Assembly (NCBI RefSeq): GCF_003173575.1 | Contig: NZ_QGNY01000007.1 | Coordinates: forward strand, 1-64,000 | Length of the DNA: 64,000 nucleotides | Origin: Pedobacter paludis | GTDB lineage: Bacteria > Bacteroidota > Bacteroidia > Sphingobacteriales > Sphingobacteriaceae | Direction: 5' to 3' | Shown here: positions 34,545 to 44,226 of the stretch, one piece after another | Layout: each line of letters opens with the position of its first letter | Numbering within the stretch: position 1 is the first letter of the stretch | Program-made: the position numbers and the translations under genes | Notes under the pieces: generated by a model | Database searches by the model: none | Seen by the model: only the letters and a program-made list of their open reading frames with translations | What the model was told of the DNA's origin: nothing

Positions 34545-34742
34545 CTCTCCTTCTAAAACCTTAAAACACCCCTTTTTCTACTCCGGGTTCCTTGGCTTTA
34601 GCGCAAACAAATAGGCAAAAGGGCGATCGATGGGATGTGTAACATAATAGGAATGTTTAGGAATCGAATTGAACGCGAAAACAAGCACTACTTCGGGATG
34701 AAGCACTCTGTATAACTGTACTTGTTTGTTTTCTCGGTTCAT

Positions 34743-34763
34743 ACTCGTATGGATTATACGAGT
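34743..34763. repeat. Perfect 8-bp inverted repeat
   Basis: ACTCGTAT and ATACGAGT are separated by 5 bp. It could be an operator or small terminator in the otherwise gene-free stretch before the XRE regulator. Confidence 0.35.
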
Positions 34764-34822
34764 CTTGTTGGAAAGAAAATCACAATACATGTGAGACTGC
34801 AAACCACGATTACACTAAAGTT

Positions 34823-34940
34823 TCTGACGCCTTACGTTAACATGGATTTACAGCAGCCCCACATCTATTTCGATGCACAAATATATACAAAACGAAAAGA
34901 TATGGGCATTAAACTGCTGTCTTGCGTTAACGGCGTCAGA
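34823..34940. repeat. Long imperfect palindrome of 118 bp
   Basis: The arms pair in order: TCTGACGCC/GGCGTCAGA, GTTAAC/GTTAAC, CAGCAG/CTGCTG, CCCACATCT/AGATATGGG and TTTCG/CGAAA, leaving a loop of about 20 bases. The rest of 34545-35060 shows no convincing gene. The element could be a small non-autonomous transposable element or a structured RNA. Confidence 0.6.
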
Positions 34941-35060
34941 TTTTGTAATCACAAGACTCTTATTAATGCCTTTTTTAATAATAAACGAATATAAAAAAAA
35001 ATTCTAATAAGTCAATATAAACATTGACTTATGTTTTAATACAATTCTCCAGTTTGCTCT

Positions 35061-35306
35061 ATGGAAAAAACAACCATAAAACAGTTTAAACTTGACCTTG
35101 CTAAGAGAATTAAGCAACTTAGAAAATCTGCTGGCCTTACCCAGTCTGCCCTAGCTATTAAAATTGGTTTTAAGGATAAACAAATAGTTAATACCTACGA
35201 ATTAAAAGGAGCAAATCCTACAGCCTACAATTTAGTTCTAATAGCTAACGCATTGAATGTAACCTTGGATGAATTATTGGATTTTTCTCAACTGGGTGTC
35301 GAATAG
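35061..35306 (+). CDS. XRE-family helix-turn-helix regulator
   Basis: The 81-residue protein is almost entirely one Cro/C1-type domain: RIKQLRKSAGLTQSALAIKI, then F-K-D-K-Q-I-V-N-T-Y-E recognition helix and a closing ALNVTLDELLDF. It binds DNA as a dimer. Upstream lie the long palindrome at 34823-34940 and an A+T-rich promoter region. It could regulate itself or the neighbouring unknown genes. Such lone regulators often belong to mobile or defence regions. Confidence 0.85.
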   Translation: MEKTTIKQFKLDLAKRIKQLRKSAGLTQSALAIKIGFKDKQIVNTYELKGANPTAYNLVLIANALNVTLDELLDFSQLGVE

Positions 35307-35660
35307 CTACCTCCTACCTAGTAAGGTTTAAAGTATTATCAATAGGGCATATTTTGGCAAGAAAACTTTTAAAGTAATGGCTAAAAAATTAGGACGATTA
35401 GTTTTTTCATTATTAAAGATACAATATCCTAATGTTTGAAAAATATTTATCTATTATAAAACATCTCCCTAATTTACTCATCTCATTATATCTTTCTTGA
35501 AGGGTTTTAACAGATCCTTCTATACATAAAATGATTTAGCTATAAAGCAATGGTGCGTGTTCACGAACGAACAATATGGTTTATGAGAAAATAACATTAT
35601 CAAAGGTCTTTTCGTCCGCGTAATTGAATTTATTAGCTTTAATAAGCGTACATTTTTTAA

Positions 35661-35876
35661 TTACTTTTAGGTCTCCGTTATATCAAGAAATGTGAGATAG
35701 GTGAGATATTTCATGATAAAGATTACCCGAGAAATTCAGACTTTTTGGGAGATAGATTTGGTAGTGGCATTAAGGGTGGTATCTTGAGATTCTGCAATGA
35801 TAGATTTCTTGATATTAAGTTCACAAATGATGTTTCTCAAAAACTTGTTTCACAAAACAAAATCTATTATAGATAA
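35661..35876 (+). pseudogene. Gene fragment of unknown origin
   Basis: An open frame of about 71 codons without a start codon reads ..KKCEIGEIFHDKDYPRNSDF and continues with G-S-G-I-K-G-G-I-L-R-F to a stop at 35874-35876. The composition is protein-like and unlike chance translation of A+T-rich DNA. No family recognised; probably the tail of a lost gene. Confidence 0.35.
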
Positions 35877-35898
35877 GAGTTTTAGTGATACAATAATA

Positions 35899-36105
35899 AT
35901 GAAGATCGGTTACGCCCGATTTTCTAATAGAGAACAAATTTAATCTGCAAATTGAAGCTGACTGGAAAGAGCTTCAAGAACTGACGAAAATGTTCGAAAT
36001 GCAAGGTTGTGCTAGTCAAAAAGTATTGGTAGGGAATTTTTACTATTTTCAGGTTTTCAATGAAGATGATAACGAAATAAGGAGAGTCTCATATCTGATT
36101 TGACA
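35899..36105 (+). pseudogene. Possible serine-resolvase remnant
   Basis: ATG 35899 opens MKIGYARFSNREQI, which resembles the catalytic start of resolvases (G-Y-A-R-V-S-T-x-E-Q), but stops after 14 codons. A shift of one base continues with NLQIEADWKELQELTKMFEM and on to a stop near 36105. A frameshifted remnant is the simplest reading; the second part is not clearly resolvase. Confidence 0.3.
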
Positions 36106-36214
36106 TCTAATTCAAATATTATGACCGCTAAAATAGTGATCTAATTAAGTAACCTTAAAAGATTAATTTTCTCAAAAAAAGAACGTAACTTGATAAATCA
36201 CATGAGATCAGATA

Positions 36215-37171
36215 ATGACTAAACAAGAATTAAGATCGGAATATATCCGCCTATCAAGATTGCAATCAAAACAGGATGTTGACGATACGATTGATATTTT
36301 CCTAGAGTATTTTTTTAAAACTATTTTAGCGTTAAAGATCGAGAATGAAACACCCAAAGAATTGAAAGATGCTGCACTCTTGAATCAAATGCTATTCACG
36401 AAGTTGTCTCACCTTAAACAAATAATAACAGGTATAGAATTTACATCAAAATCCGGTGCTAAATTAAATAATATCATAGACCCAACAGTGGTTGGCTCAT
36501 TAGTGAGAACTATTTTCGAAACTGTTGGCATGTTTAATCTTATCTATATACAGACCAGTGCTGGTGAAGAACGGTTGATATTATATAATTTATGGGTCAG
36601 CGCCGGACTTAGTTATAGACAAAGATTCACAACGTCTGCAATTAGTGAAGAAGTAAAGGAAAAAGCAAAAAAAGAGAAGCAGCAGATAGAAGATTTAAAA
36701 ATTCAGATTGAGCAAACAACACTATTTAAGAATATTTCCCAAAGAGATAAAAACAGAATTTATAATAAGATTACTACAAAGGAGTACAACATCAGATTTG
36801 AAAATGAGCAAGTAAAAGGTGTTGCTGGCTTTCAAGAGTTTATTGAGAAAGCCGGTGTTAGACCACAATTAATGGACAATATGTATACACATTTTTCACT
36901 CAATTCCCATCCGTCCAATGTTTCAGTTTTTCAATTCGGAGACATGTTTAGAGCGGCGGAACCTCGCTTCTTCGAACTAGTAAATTTTAATGTGAAAAGC
37001 GCACTTTTTTTACTAGGGGTTTTTGCAGCAGACTTTATTAAATTATTTCCAGAGTTAATAAATATTTACAATGCTCAGCCATTAAGGGATCAAATAATGA
37101 TTAATTTTTTCAATAGCTTCATGCGGGGCGAGGCTTACGATATTAATAAAGCATATGAGGCCATGAACTAA
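36215..37171 (+). CDS. Unknown protein, possibly DUF5677/HEPN-like
   Basis: The 318-residue protein is largely helical. The segment IDPTVVGSLVRTIFETVGMF (about 88-107), a coiled-coil-like Lys/Glu helix (about 145-170) and YTHFSLNSHPSNVSVFQF (about 228-245) resemble the DUF5677-type, HEPN-related arrangement in which an Arg and a His sit on two helices. That similarity is weak. It is followed 31 bp later by another unknown gene on the same strand. Both are intact among decayed fragments, which suggests selection or recent arrival. Confidence 0.5.
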   Translation: MTKQELRSEYIRLSRLQSKQDVDDTIDIFLEYFFKTILALKIENETPKELKDAALLNQMLFTKLSHLKQIITGIEFTSKSGAKLNNIIDPTVVGSLVRTIFETVGMFNLIYIQTSAGEERLILYNLWVSAGLSYRQRFTTSAISEEVKEKAKKEKQQIEDLKIQIEQTTLFKNISQRDKNRIYNKITTKEYNIRFENEQVKGVAGFQEFIEKAGVRPQLMDNMYTHFSLNSHPSNVSVFQFGDMFRAAEPRFFELVNFNVKSALFLLGVFAADFIKLFPELINIYNAQPLRDQIMINFFNSFMRGEAYDINKAYEAMN

Positions 37172-37202
37172 GGTTCAAAAATTAGTAACCATCTAATTCC
37201 CT

Positions 37203-37862
37203 ATGAGATTAATATTAAAACACAGAAATCTATATTGCAGGATTTTTAAACTAACTACCGATGGCAAAAGTAATTCCATTGTGGGTAACTTAACGCTTTT
37301 TGATATGTTGCAACCTTACCTTCCTAATGCAAAACATACAGACTTTCATTTCACGTATTTTCGTAATGGAAATTATCATTTCTCTTTCAAATATTTTGAT
37401 TCAGCTGATGGCTTTTATTATGACCGGAAGCGCTACCACAATCACGTCGCTATCTACAAATCAGAATCATCAATACTACTACACAAGGACATTGAGCCAC
37501 ATAGGCGGGATATCGACGAAAATGACCCATTGGATATGTTCATGATGAATGAACCATTACTACCTTGGGATAATCGTCCAATCGGCCACACTTTCTCTGT
37601 AGTTGGAATGAGTTTTTCCGAGGAAGGCCTTAAAAAAATAGATTGGCTTGAACAGGTAAATTTTGATGAGGCTACAGATTTGATAATTGACGTGGATCAA
37701 TATACTGAACATGAGGTTTCATTCGGATGCGCTTTGTTCAGCGCTGGTAACCCAGCATTTGATTTTAGTTTAAACCCACCAAAAGTTCCATTTATAGAGA
37801 AAATTTTGTTGATTGATCAAGATTTATCCATCAAAGTGTACGTTATAATAATACCGAAATGA
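37203..37862 (+). CDS. Unknown protein, second gene of a two-gene unit
   Basis: The 219-residue protein is rich in aromatic residues and beta strands (FHFTYFRNGNYHFSFKYF at about 48-65). There is no signal peptide, membrane segment or known motif. It starts 31 bp after the 318-residue protein and is probably co-transcribed. Its stop overlaps an ATG (ATGA, 37859) of a broken third gene, which suggests the operon once had three genes. Confidence 0.5.
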   Translation: MRLILKHRNLYCRIFKLTTDGKSNSIVGNLTLFDMLQPYLPNAKHTDFHFTYFRNGNYHFSFKYFDSADGFYYDRKRYHNHVAIYKSESSILLHKDIEPHRRDIDENDPLDMFMMNEPLLPWDNRPIGHTFSVVGMSFSEEGLKKIDWLEQVNFDEATDLIIDVDQYTEHEVSFGCALFSAGNPAFDFSLNPPKVPFIEKILLIDQDLSIKVYVIIIPK

Positions 37863-38170
37863 AATACTTTGATAGGGCTCAATTATTGTCTCAAAAAACA
37901 AATATTTTGGTCAACTACATTAAACACCAAAATTTGAACACAAGAAAAATTGCTAGTTATTCTTGAATGAACTGTATGTTAGATGATGAGTATAGATTAT
38001 ACGAAAATGGAGTAGTTATTAATATTTATAATGCTAAAATTTATTCAGGTAATCAAAACTTAAAAAGGATACTAAAAGCAAACGAGTAGAAAGAAGAAAT
38101 TTAAGAAGTCCTGTTACAAAATGCCGATGAGAAAAATAAAGAATTAGTTGAAGCTCTGCTAGAATTGTAG
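37859..38170 (+). pseudogene. Third gene of the unit, broken by three in-frame stops
   Basis: One frame starting with ATG 37859 reads MKYFDRAQLLSQKTNILVNY and on, with a TGA, then MNCMLDDEYRLYENGVVINI and further coding-like sequence, a TAG, a TAA, and the tail EVLLQNADEKNKELVEALLE. The E-Y-R-L-Y-E-N-G ... Y-S-G-N-Q-N-L-K pattern resembles a small Bacteroidota protein family of unknown role. Three stops in an otherwise continuous frame point to decay. Confidence 0.45.
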
Positions 38171-38673
38171 GAATATAACATTATTAGGATTCTCCATATT
38201 AGGGCTTTATGCTTAAATTGAACCTTAATATTACCCCCTGATTTCATCTAAATAATTGACCTTTAGAGCTTCGTTCTATAGAAGTCGTGGAGAAACAAAT
38301 TGGTGAACTTTGATAATTAAATGAACTTATTTGGTAATAATTACCACTTCAATATTGCCACCATTGTTTTTAAGGCGGTAAAAATAATTGGCAAACCTCC
38401 TATATTTATTGATCGAATTCTTTGAAACGTATCCAAATTTTAACCCATCTTCAATAAATCGCCCACTGCAATCATATCTAAACTTGCAGCTCTAATGTTC
38501 ACCCCTACTTTCATTTCAGTAAGTTAAATATAAATACGTGGTAAGTCCGTGGTTATAACAGTTCAATTAACCAAGTGACTATTATTTAAATCACCTTGTT
38601 TAGAATACGTTTGTTAAATCTCGAATGAGAACGGATGACTGCAAGTGTAGGTAAACGTAATCCCAAGCTGTTT
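38171..38673. other. Gene-free stretch with one minus-strand coding remnant
   Basis: On the minus strand, about 38500 down to the stop at 38327, an open frame without a start reads ..CKFRYDCSGRFIEDGLKFGY and ends in NNGGNIEVVIITK. It looks like the tail of a decayed gene. The rest of the stretch shows no feature I can support. Confidence 0.35.
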
Positions 38674-38856
38674 TTATTGTTTAACAATTATTATTATTTC
38701 TTCATTTTCTAGCATAAAGTAAAAGGTTGTGCCGTTTGCCCTTTTAACAATATTAACTCGTTCAACTATTCCGCTACGGTGGATTCTGGATTCCACAATA
38801 TCACCTACTTCAATTGATAATAGGTTTTCCAAACTAAGTTCGTTACTGATCACCAT
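38674..38856 (-). CDS. Small protein, possibly SH3-like
   Basis: The 60-residue frame starts MVISNELSLENLLSIEVGDI and consists mostly of alternating hydrophobic beta-type segments (VGDIVESRI, SGIVERVNIV, TTFYFMLENEEIIIIV), as in small barrels. Composition supports coding, but no family is recognised and no partner is adjacent. Confidence 0.4.
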   Translation of the reverse strand: MVISNELSLENLLSIEVGDIVESRIHRSGIVERVNIVKRANGTTFYFMLENEEIIIIVKQ

Positions 38857-39058
38857 TTACTAATAACAAACGTTAAAGTGCTCAGTTTACTGAATTAATA
38901 CGCAGTTTCAAAACTATATGGAATATCAAAAATGTAAATTAAAACAGCCTTCAATGCCTTTAATCTATGTTTTTGAGTTTATATCGTTTATGTTACAATG
39001 TGGCCACTATTACTGGTAAAATAGTTGCAGTGATCAAAACGAACCCTATATCAAACCT

Positions 39059-39574
39059 ATGAACAACAAACAGTTTGCCCAAGTTGTCGAACCATACAAT
39101 ACTTCATTGTTCAGCTTCGCAATGAAGTTTACCAAAGATGAAGATGATGCAAATGATCTTATTCAGGACACAATGGTAAAAGCATATCGTTTTTTTGAGC
39201 GGTTTGAAGAAGGATCAAACCTAAAAGGCTGGCTTTTCACAATCATGCGCAACACATACATAAACGACTACCGCCGTTTATCTAGAAGCAATACGCTTGT
39301 AACAAAGACAGACGAAATATCCTCGTCCAATTTAGCTTATAGCGCAACACACAATCAGGGTGAAGCAACCTTTGTAATGGGCGATATCAATGGAGCCTTG
39401 GCCAAACTTCCTATTGGTCTCTCAAAGCCTTTTATAAGATACGTAGAAGGCTACAAGTATCACGAAATCGCAGTTGAACTTAATATACCCTTGGGCACTG
39501 TTAAAACCAGAATCCATGAAGCTCGCAAATTGCTTTCTAAACAATTGCAAATGTATAAACAAAGAATTAGTTAA
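39059..39574 (+). CDS. ECF-type RNA polymerase sigma factor
   Basis: The 171-residue protein has sigma region 2 (about 8-75: LFSFAMKFTKDEDDANDLIQ, then DTMVKAYRFFERFEEGSNLK and GWLFTIMRNTYINDYRR) and region 4 (about 115-165: GYKYHEIAVELNIPLGTVKT). Length and order are normal for an ECF factor, unlike the sigma-like protein at 33278-34039. No anti-sigma gene is next to it. The role is probably a stress or envelope response; this type with G-S-N-L-K-G-W-L is common in Bacteroidota. Confidence 0.9.
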   Translation: MNNKQFAQVVEPYNTSLFSFAMKFTKDEDDANDLIQDTMVKAYRFFERFEEGSNLKGWLFTIMRNTYINDYRRLSRSNTLVTKTDEISSSNLAYSATHNQGEATFVMGDINGALAKLPIGLSKPFIRYVEGYKYHEIAVELNIPLGTVKTRIHEARKLLSKQLQMYKQRIS

Positions 39575-39750
39575 TTAATAAAAGGCTTAAGCTGGCTGTT
39601 CACCAGGTCAATCAGTTTAATTATATCAAAAGGATGGAATGAAAGGTTCTATTACCCTTTTTAGGATGTGACTGGTAATTGGATCCAAAAAACTAATCTT
39701 AAATTAAATTCGTTCAAGAAAAATGTCTTCTATTCTAACCCTAATCAGAA

Positions 39751-40812
39751 TTACTTTGGTTTCTTAGACAGATAAATGTCATAACCCATGCCTTTTGTTG
39801 GAGTTATTACAAGTTCATTTTCATCGTAATTATAAGTAACAACCATATTCACTCTAACACCTTCATTTTGTCCCCATCCTTCCATTTTGTCGTTCTTAAT
39901 ATTATAAACAAATCTTGGAGCTTTCTCCCATGTTGCTTTGGTACTGTTTAAGACAAACGTAGTTCCAATTTTTGTAAATGTAAAGAGTGTGTTATCTTGT
40001 TGATAGGCATACCACTTACCGATGAATTTGCTGGATGTTCCCTTCTTAGCAATTGCTGTGGGTTTTGCGCCAACTTTTGGCGCAATTGTGCTAGCCTTAC
40101 TAGATTCTACCATATCTGTTCTTTTAGGAATAGTAAAATTGGCCATTTGCTTTTTAATAGCTTCAAAACCTCCTCTTTTATATATAGTTGAATAATCTTC
40201 GAAGCTAATAAGTTTAGGATAATCTGCAGTTGTTGATTTTCTCAACACTTTATATTCATTTCCATCCCAACCCCAAATGTCGGAATTCATTCCTCCGAAT
40301 CTCAATTGTGGGTAACCATTCGATGGCGTTGTAAACTCGGGTAGAAATGCATTGTAGTCTAAGTCCACATTCATTATGTAGCCATCGGCTTTTGGCAGAA
40401 ACATCGTTAGGTGACTGTGAGCTCTCCCTTTACCATTAATATCTGAGTAACTCAAAAAGACTTCTTCCTTACCATCACCGTTTATATCTAATAAGTAAAT
40501 CTCTACTGGAATTCTATCGTTAGGATGGGCATCTTCCGTTGTAAAACCATCACCATCTGCTTTCGGAATCAGGCTTAACTTACTAAATATGTAATTTTTA
40601 TCTTGAATTGATAAATTACTTCGAACATTTTTAAATAACTGTGCCGCACCTAAACTGAGTCCAATTTTATCGATATTGGGTTTATTTTCTTTATTTGTCG
40701 TAATTGATTTTGATGCGCTGCTGCTTGCCTTATTATAATAAATCTTATTGCCCCTAAATTCCATTTTAGGGGGATTTGTCAGATCTTGCTGATTGCGCAG
40801 ATTGCTGATCAC
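39751..40812 (-). CDS. Unknown protein with an FG-GAP/EF-like DxNGDGxxE segment
   Basis: The 353-residue protein has no signal peptide at the assigned start. LLDINGDGKEEVFLSYSDIN (about 108-127) is a calcium-binding-type loop as found in VCBS/FG-GAP repeats, followed by beta-rich sequence. The C-terminal part (about 262-350: FIGKWYAYQQDNTLFTFTKI) resembles small lipocalin-like domains. Such proteins are normally exported, so the true N-terminus may be missing or the gene may be truncated. Function unknown. Confidence 0.55.
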   Translation of the reverse strand: MISNLRNQQDLTNPPKMEFRGNKIYYNKASSSASKSITTNKENKPNIDKIGLSLGAAQLFKNVRSNLSIQDKNYIFSKLSLIPKADGDGFTTEDAHPNDRIPVEIYLLDINGDGKEEVFLSYSDINGKGRAHSHLTMFLPKADGYIMNVDLDYNAFLPEFTTPSNGYPQLRFGGMNSDIWGWDGNEYKVLRKSTTADYPKLISFEDYSTIYKRGGFEAIKKQMANFTIPKRTDMVESSKASTIAPKVGAKPTAIAKKGTSSKFIGKWYAYQQDNTLFTFTKIGTTFVLNSTKATWEKAPRFVYNIKNDKMEGWGQNEGVRVNMVVTYNYDENELVITPTKGMGYDIYLSKKPK

Positions 40813-41059
40813 CTTAAATTGGCCCCTTTGATTCGCTTGGCAAATTTAATCCTAATTTATTACACGCCTTATATATCGAAAAAGCCCACAAATGCACCGA
40901 GCCTTTCTCTGCCGCATCCATGTCGTCTGTGCGTTGTCTAAGCCACCATAAATATTCAATTTCTATTAATTCCTTTCGCCATAATCAACTGCACTGCTAT
41001 ATTTCCAATGTCAAGCTTTATTTAGAAAAAATGCTATTTATATAAATGCACATATTAGG

Positions 41060-41871
41060 CTATCCTACTTCCCAGCTCAATCCCCGATCGCCCAATTCAA
41101 TCTCCGGTATATCTTTCCTTTCTGGTGCTTGGAATTCAACTTCCACACCATCCCTTAAATGCCAGCAGTTGCTGATCTGGCAGGCAAAATAGCGCCGGTC
41201 TTCCTTCCGCATGCCCTCATACACATAAGAAATACCAATGGCTACAAGCAAGGCCCGGTCTCCGCCCTGCTCGGTATGGATTGTAAGTTTCGCACCCGGG
41301 AATTGGACAAGGTTAAACGATACCTTCAGATCATTTACATCCAAAATCTCATAACTGCCCCCATTCAGATCATAGTTAAACACCATAACCTTTAGGGCAA
41401 AACCATCAGATCGGGGAACAGGCCTTGCAAAATGGTTAAGGTTTATTTTTGGGATCAAGAGTTCGATTAGGCCATCAGCCTGTAGGGTAACTAGAGGCTT
41501 TTGGAGCAGGAGCTGATCGAGGCGGGAATCTGTATTGAACTCAAATCCCGCTATTAATTTAGGTCAGCGTTAATGAGTTTTTTATTGCCAAGATGCACTG
41601 GAGGTATGCCTTTAAACAGCCCGGCAATTCTTTTGGTCAGTCGGCTGGTGAGATCGCCATAGCCGTAATTCTTTACCATGGGCGCAAAGGCTTTACGAAT
41701 ATAGGCGGCGTTACGGCTGACCTCTCCAAAGTCGTTAGCGCTTTTTTTGCTGTTTTCGGAAAGCTGGTAGGTGTTTGGTTTACGCCTTACAACATCCTTT
41801 TTTGCCCTTCGATAAAAAATTAGATCCCCCACCTGCCCGGAAAATCGCACAATCCCATTTAATGTAGCCAT
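41060..41871 (-). pseudogene. DUF6266-like gene split by a frameshift
   Basis: The upstream half from ATG 41871 (MATLNGIVRFSGQVGDLIFY) stops at 41554 after ..KLINADLN. The downstream half is open from just after that point (..GFEFNTDSRLDQLLLQKPLV, then LIPKINLNHF) to 41060. One missing T in AAATTAATA (about 41556-41563) would restore a single protein of about 270 residues. The N-terminus and overall layout resemble DUF6266 proteins of Bacteroidota, which are of unknown function. It is either a real pseudogene or a sequencing error. Confidence 0.55.
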
Positions 41872-43042
41872 AATTGTTTATATTTGGTTTAACTAAGGGA
41901 TTGATCAATCCAATATAGCAATTTTCTACAGTTTTCCGCTTACAACTCCGTATTAAATCCGACTCATATCCGTATGCAGTCCGTATTCCGGCTATGCTTG
42001 CGTGCATCATGCCCCCACCCTGCTTCGAGGATGCGTCGTGAACACCTCAGTAAGGAACAAGGAATAGAAATGGGCTTATTATGCTGGCAATAGCCTGGGG
42101 TTGTGCCCTAGGGCTAGGTTGAGGCATATAATTGGAGAAGTTTTCCCGAGTATGAGGCGAAGTTGATATGGTGCTTTCACAACCACAACAGGAACGATAT
42201 AGAAAGGGCGCCCAAACGCCTTTATTTATTGAGCAATGAAAAGAAAAAGAAACACCCCGCCCTGCGGGCACCCCTCTAAAAGAGGGGAATGTTAAGCGCT
42301 ATAGGTTTACTGCAAATACCATATTTCGTCTTCGGGAAGGAAGGCACCTATTGGCTGATGGTGATGAATTCCTCTATTTGTGAGCTTGGAATAGGTTTAT
42401 GAAAATGAAGTAGAAATTAAAAAAAACTCCCCCCCCATCCATGAGGGAAATAGCGACTGCCATAAAAATTAAGGTGGCTTCATGTAAATAAAATTACGCC
42501 ATCGGTTTTATTAATCATCTCCAAAAATACTTCGCAAACAAAAAGCCCAAACGCTTCAATGCAGCGGGAGTGTAGCGCCTGCAGAGCGCAAAATCACATA
42601 TTCCCGCTTCTTCCCCACCGTGCTACTGCTCATAGGTAAATGTTTTGAACATAAAAAAATAAAGGTATAACGCACCCACCGATGACGTAAAACTATACTG
42701 TAAAACTGGGATGTGGTTTGGGATGAATCTTCCATTAAAGGAAACTTGGTCAAAGATACTTAAATTTAGCATTTTAAACATACCAAAATTAAATAAACTA
42801 CAAATGCGTTTATTGCCTATCCTCAAATCTTGTGCGTTTGGAACTACGGATGATTTGGGACTTTTAAAAAAAGCTGGTAAGAATAATTTTATAAAAGCGT
42901 AAAGAAAAATACTTAACCAACCACATTTAGTCTATTATTAGTCAGGATTTTCTGGGCGTTAGTTGAATTGAAAATGGCCATACTTTAATGGCCTAATTGA
43001 TACAGATCTCTAAATAATAGCATCACCCTGAATACTTTCTTT
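41872..43042. other. Gene-poor 1.2-kb stretch
   Basis: I see no credible gene. At 42255-42287 two adjacent hairpins occur (CCGC-CCT-GCGG and CCCCTCT-AAA-AGAGGGG), of the kind found in dispersed repeats. A 63-codon plus-strand frame near 42711-42902 has no support beyond being open. Confidence 0.4.
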
Positions 43043-43050
43043 TACATTTG
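43043..43050 (+). promoter_or_regulatory. -7 promoter element of the aminotransferase gene
   Basis: TACATTTG fits TAnnTTTG and ends 3 bp before ATG 43054, which implies a leaderless mRNA or a start slightly inside the gene. Confidence 0.55.
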
Positions 43051-43053
43051 TAT

Positions 43054-44130
43054 ATGAAAATTTCTCTTCAATTTCCTGTTCTCGAAAAATGCACCTATTT
43101 AAATACGGCAAACTCTGGATTATTATCAACAACAATAGCCGCCTGGAGGCGTAAGCACGATGTCGAATTTATGGATCTTGGCAGCGAGTTTCGCTTAAAC
43201 CCAGGCCTTTTCTTTCAAACTGTTCGTGAAAATCTGGCTTCCTTGTTTAACGCAAAACCAGCAAACACCTATTTGGTGCCAAATTTCTCTTTTGGGTTCA
43301 ACACCTTTTTGGATGGTTTAGACAGCAGCCACAAATTCTTGTTGCTCTCTGGTGATTATCCTTCTGTAAATTATCCGGTGCAAAGCAGAGGATTCGAATG
43401 TGATTTTGTAGAATTAGGCTCAAAACTGGAGGAAAGAATTTTGGATAAAATCAGCACCTCAAAACCCACTGCCTTTGCCTTCAGTTTGGTACAGTATGTC
43501 AGTGGAATTAAATTGTCAGATCAGTTTTTAAAAACCCTGAAAACAGCATTTCCCGATATCTTGTTAATGGTAGATGGAACGCAGTTTTGCGGTACCGCAC
43601 CTTTTAATTTTGAAGACTCGGCAATCGATGTGTTAATTTCCAGCGGTTATAAATGGATGCTTGGAGGTTATGGTAATGGCTTTGTGTTCATAAAAGATGC
43701 AGCAAAAGGCCACCTCTACAACAAGCGTAAAACAAACAGCTTACCAACAGAGCCCTTTTTGCAGGGTAAAGATCATCTGTTAATGGCTTTCGAACCTGGC
43801 CACTTAGACACCACAAGTTTTGGCACCCTTAACCAGTCGATCAATCACTTGAAAACATTGGGGCTGGATTACATCGAATACGCAACCCAAACCTTAACGC
43901 AAAAAGCCAAGGCAGCATTTGCAGAGCGGGGATTGTTAAGCGAAGCTGTACTCGAAAGAGCGGAACATTCCACCATCTTGAGTTTAAGTTTAAGCCCTCA
44001 AATGGTGCAGAAAGTCCAGCAGGCCAACATCATCTGTTCGGCAAGGGGTGCCGGAACCCGTTTCTCTTTTCATTATTACAATACAGAAAACGAACTGAAT
44101 AAATTATTGGAGGTTTTAGACGGCAAATAA
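43054..44130 (+). CDS. Class V aminotransferase-like PLP enzyme
   Basis: The start ATG 43054 (MKISLQFPVLEKCTYLNTAN) gives 358 residues. The fold is that of SufS/isopenicillin-N-epimerase-type PLP enzymes: TYLNTANSGLLS at the N-terminus, VDGTQFCG (cofactor Asp), and SSGYKWMLGGYGNGF with K200 as the likely Schiff-base lysine. A Cys for cysteine desulfurase activity is not evident, so an aminotransferase or lyase role is more likely. Monocistronic. Confidence 0.82.
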   Translation: MKISLQFPVLEKCTYLNTANSGLLSTTIAAWRRKHDVEFMDLGSEFRLNPGLFFQTVRENLASLFNAKPANTYLVPNFSFGFNTFLDGLDSSHKFLLLSGDYPSVNYPVQSRGFECDFVELGSKLEERILDKISTSKPTAFAFSLVQYVSGIKLSDQFLKTLKTAFPDILLMVDGTQFCGTAPFNFEDSAIDVLISSGYKWMLGGYGNGFVFIKDAAKGHLYNKRKTNSLPTEPFLQGKDHLLMAFEPGHLDTTSFGTLNQSINHLKTLGLDYIEYATQTLTQKAKAAFAERGLLSEAVLERAEHSTILSLSLSPQMVQKVQQANIICSARGAGTRFSFHYYNTENELNKLLEVLDGK

Positions 44131-44226
44131 AATTGGAACCAAATGATTCGGTTCTATAGATTTAGATCAGGGTACAAATTTATTTTTGCCTTGATCTAAG
44201 TTAAATCAACCCTACAAATTCCACCT

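Larger units (their letters stand above)
35307..36214. other. A+T-rich stretch with decayed gene fragments
   Basis: No intact gene is seen in this 900-bp stretch. Two fragments with coding character are listed separately (35661-35876 and 35899-36105). The part from 35307 to 35640 shows no recognisable content. Confidence 0.5.

Noticed and set aside
34072..34614. A 180-codon repetitive protein across the 44-bp array
   Set aside because: The period is not a multiple of three, so all frames stay open only because the repeat lacks stops; the translation is a by-product of the repeat.
34823..34940. Long palindrome as an integron attC site
   Set aside because: The arms contain GTTAAC, but the R and L box layout of attC is absent and no integron integrase is seen.
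42711..42902. A 63-residue plus-strand gene before the aminotransferase
   Set aside because: Open frame only, with no recognisable motif, promoter or ribosome-binding site.
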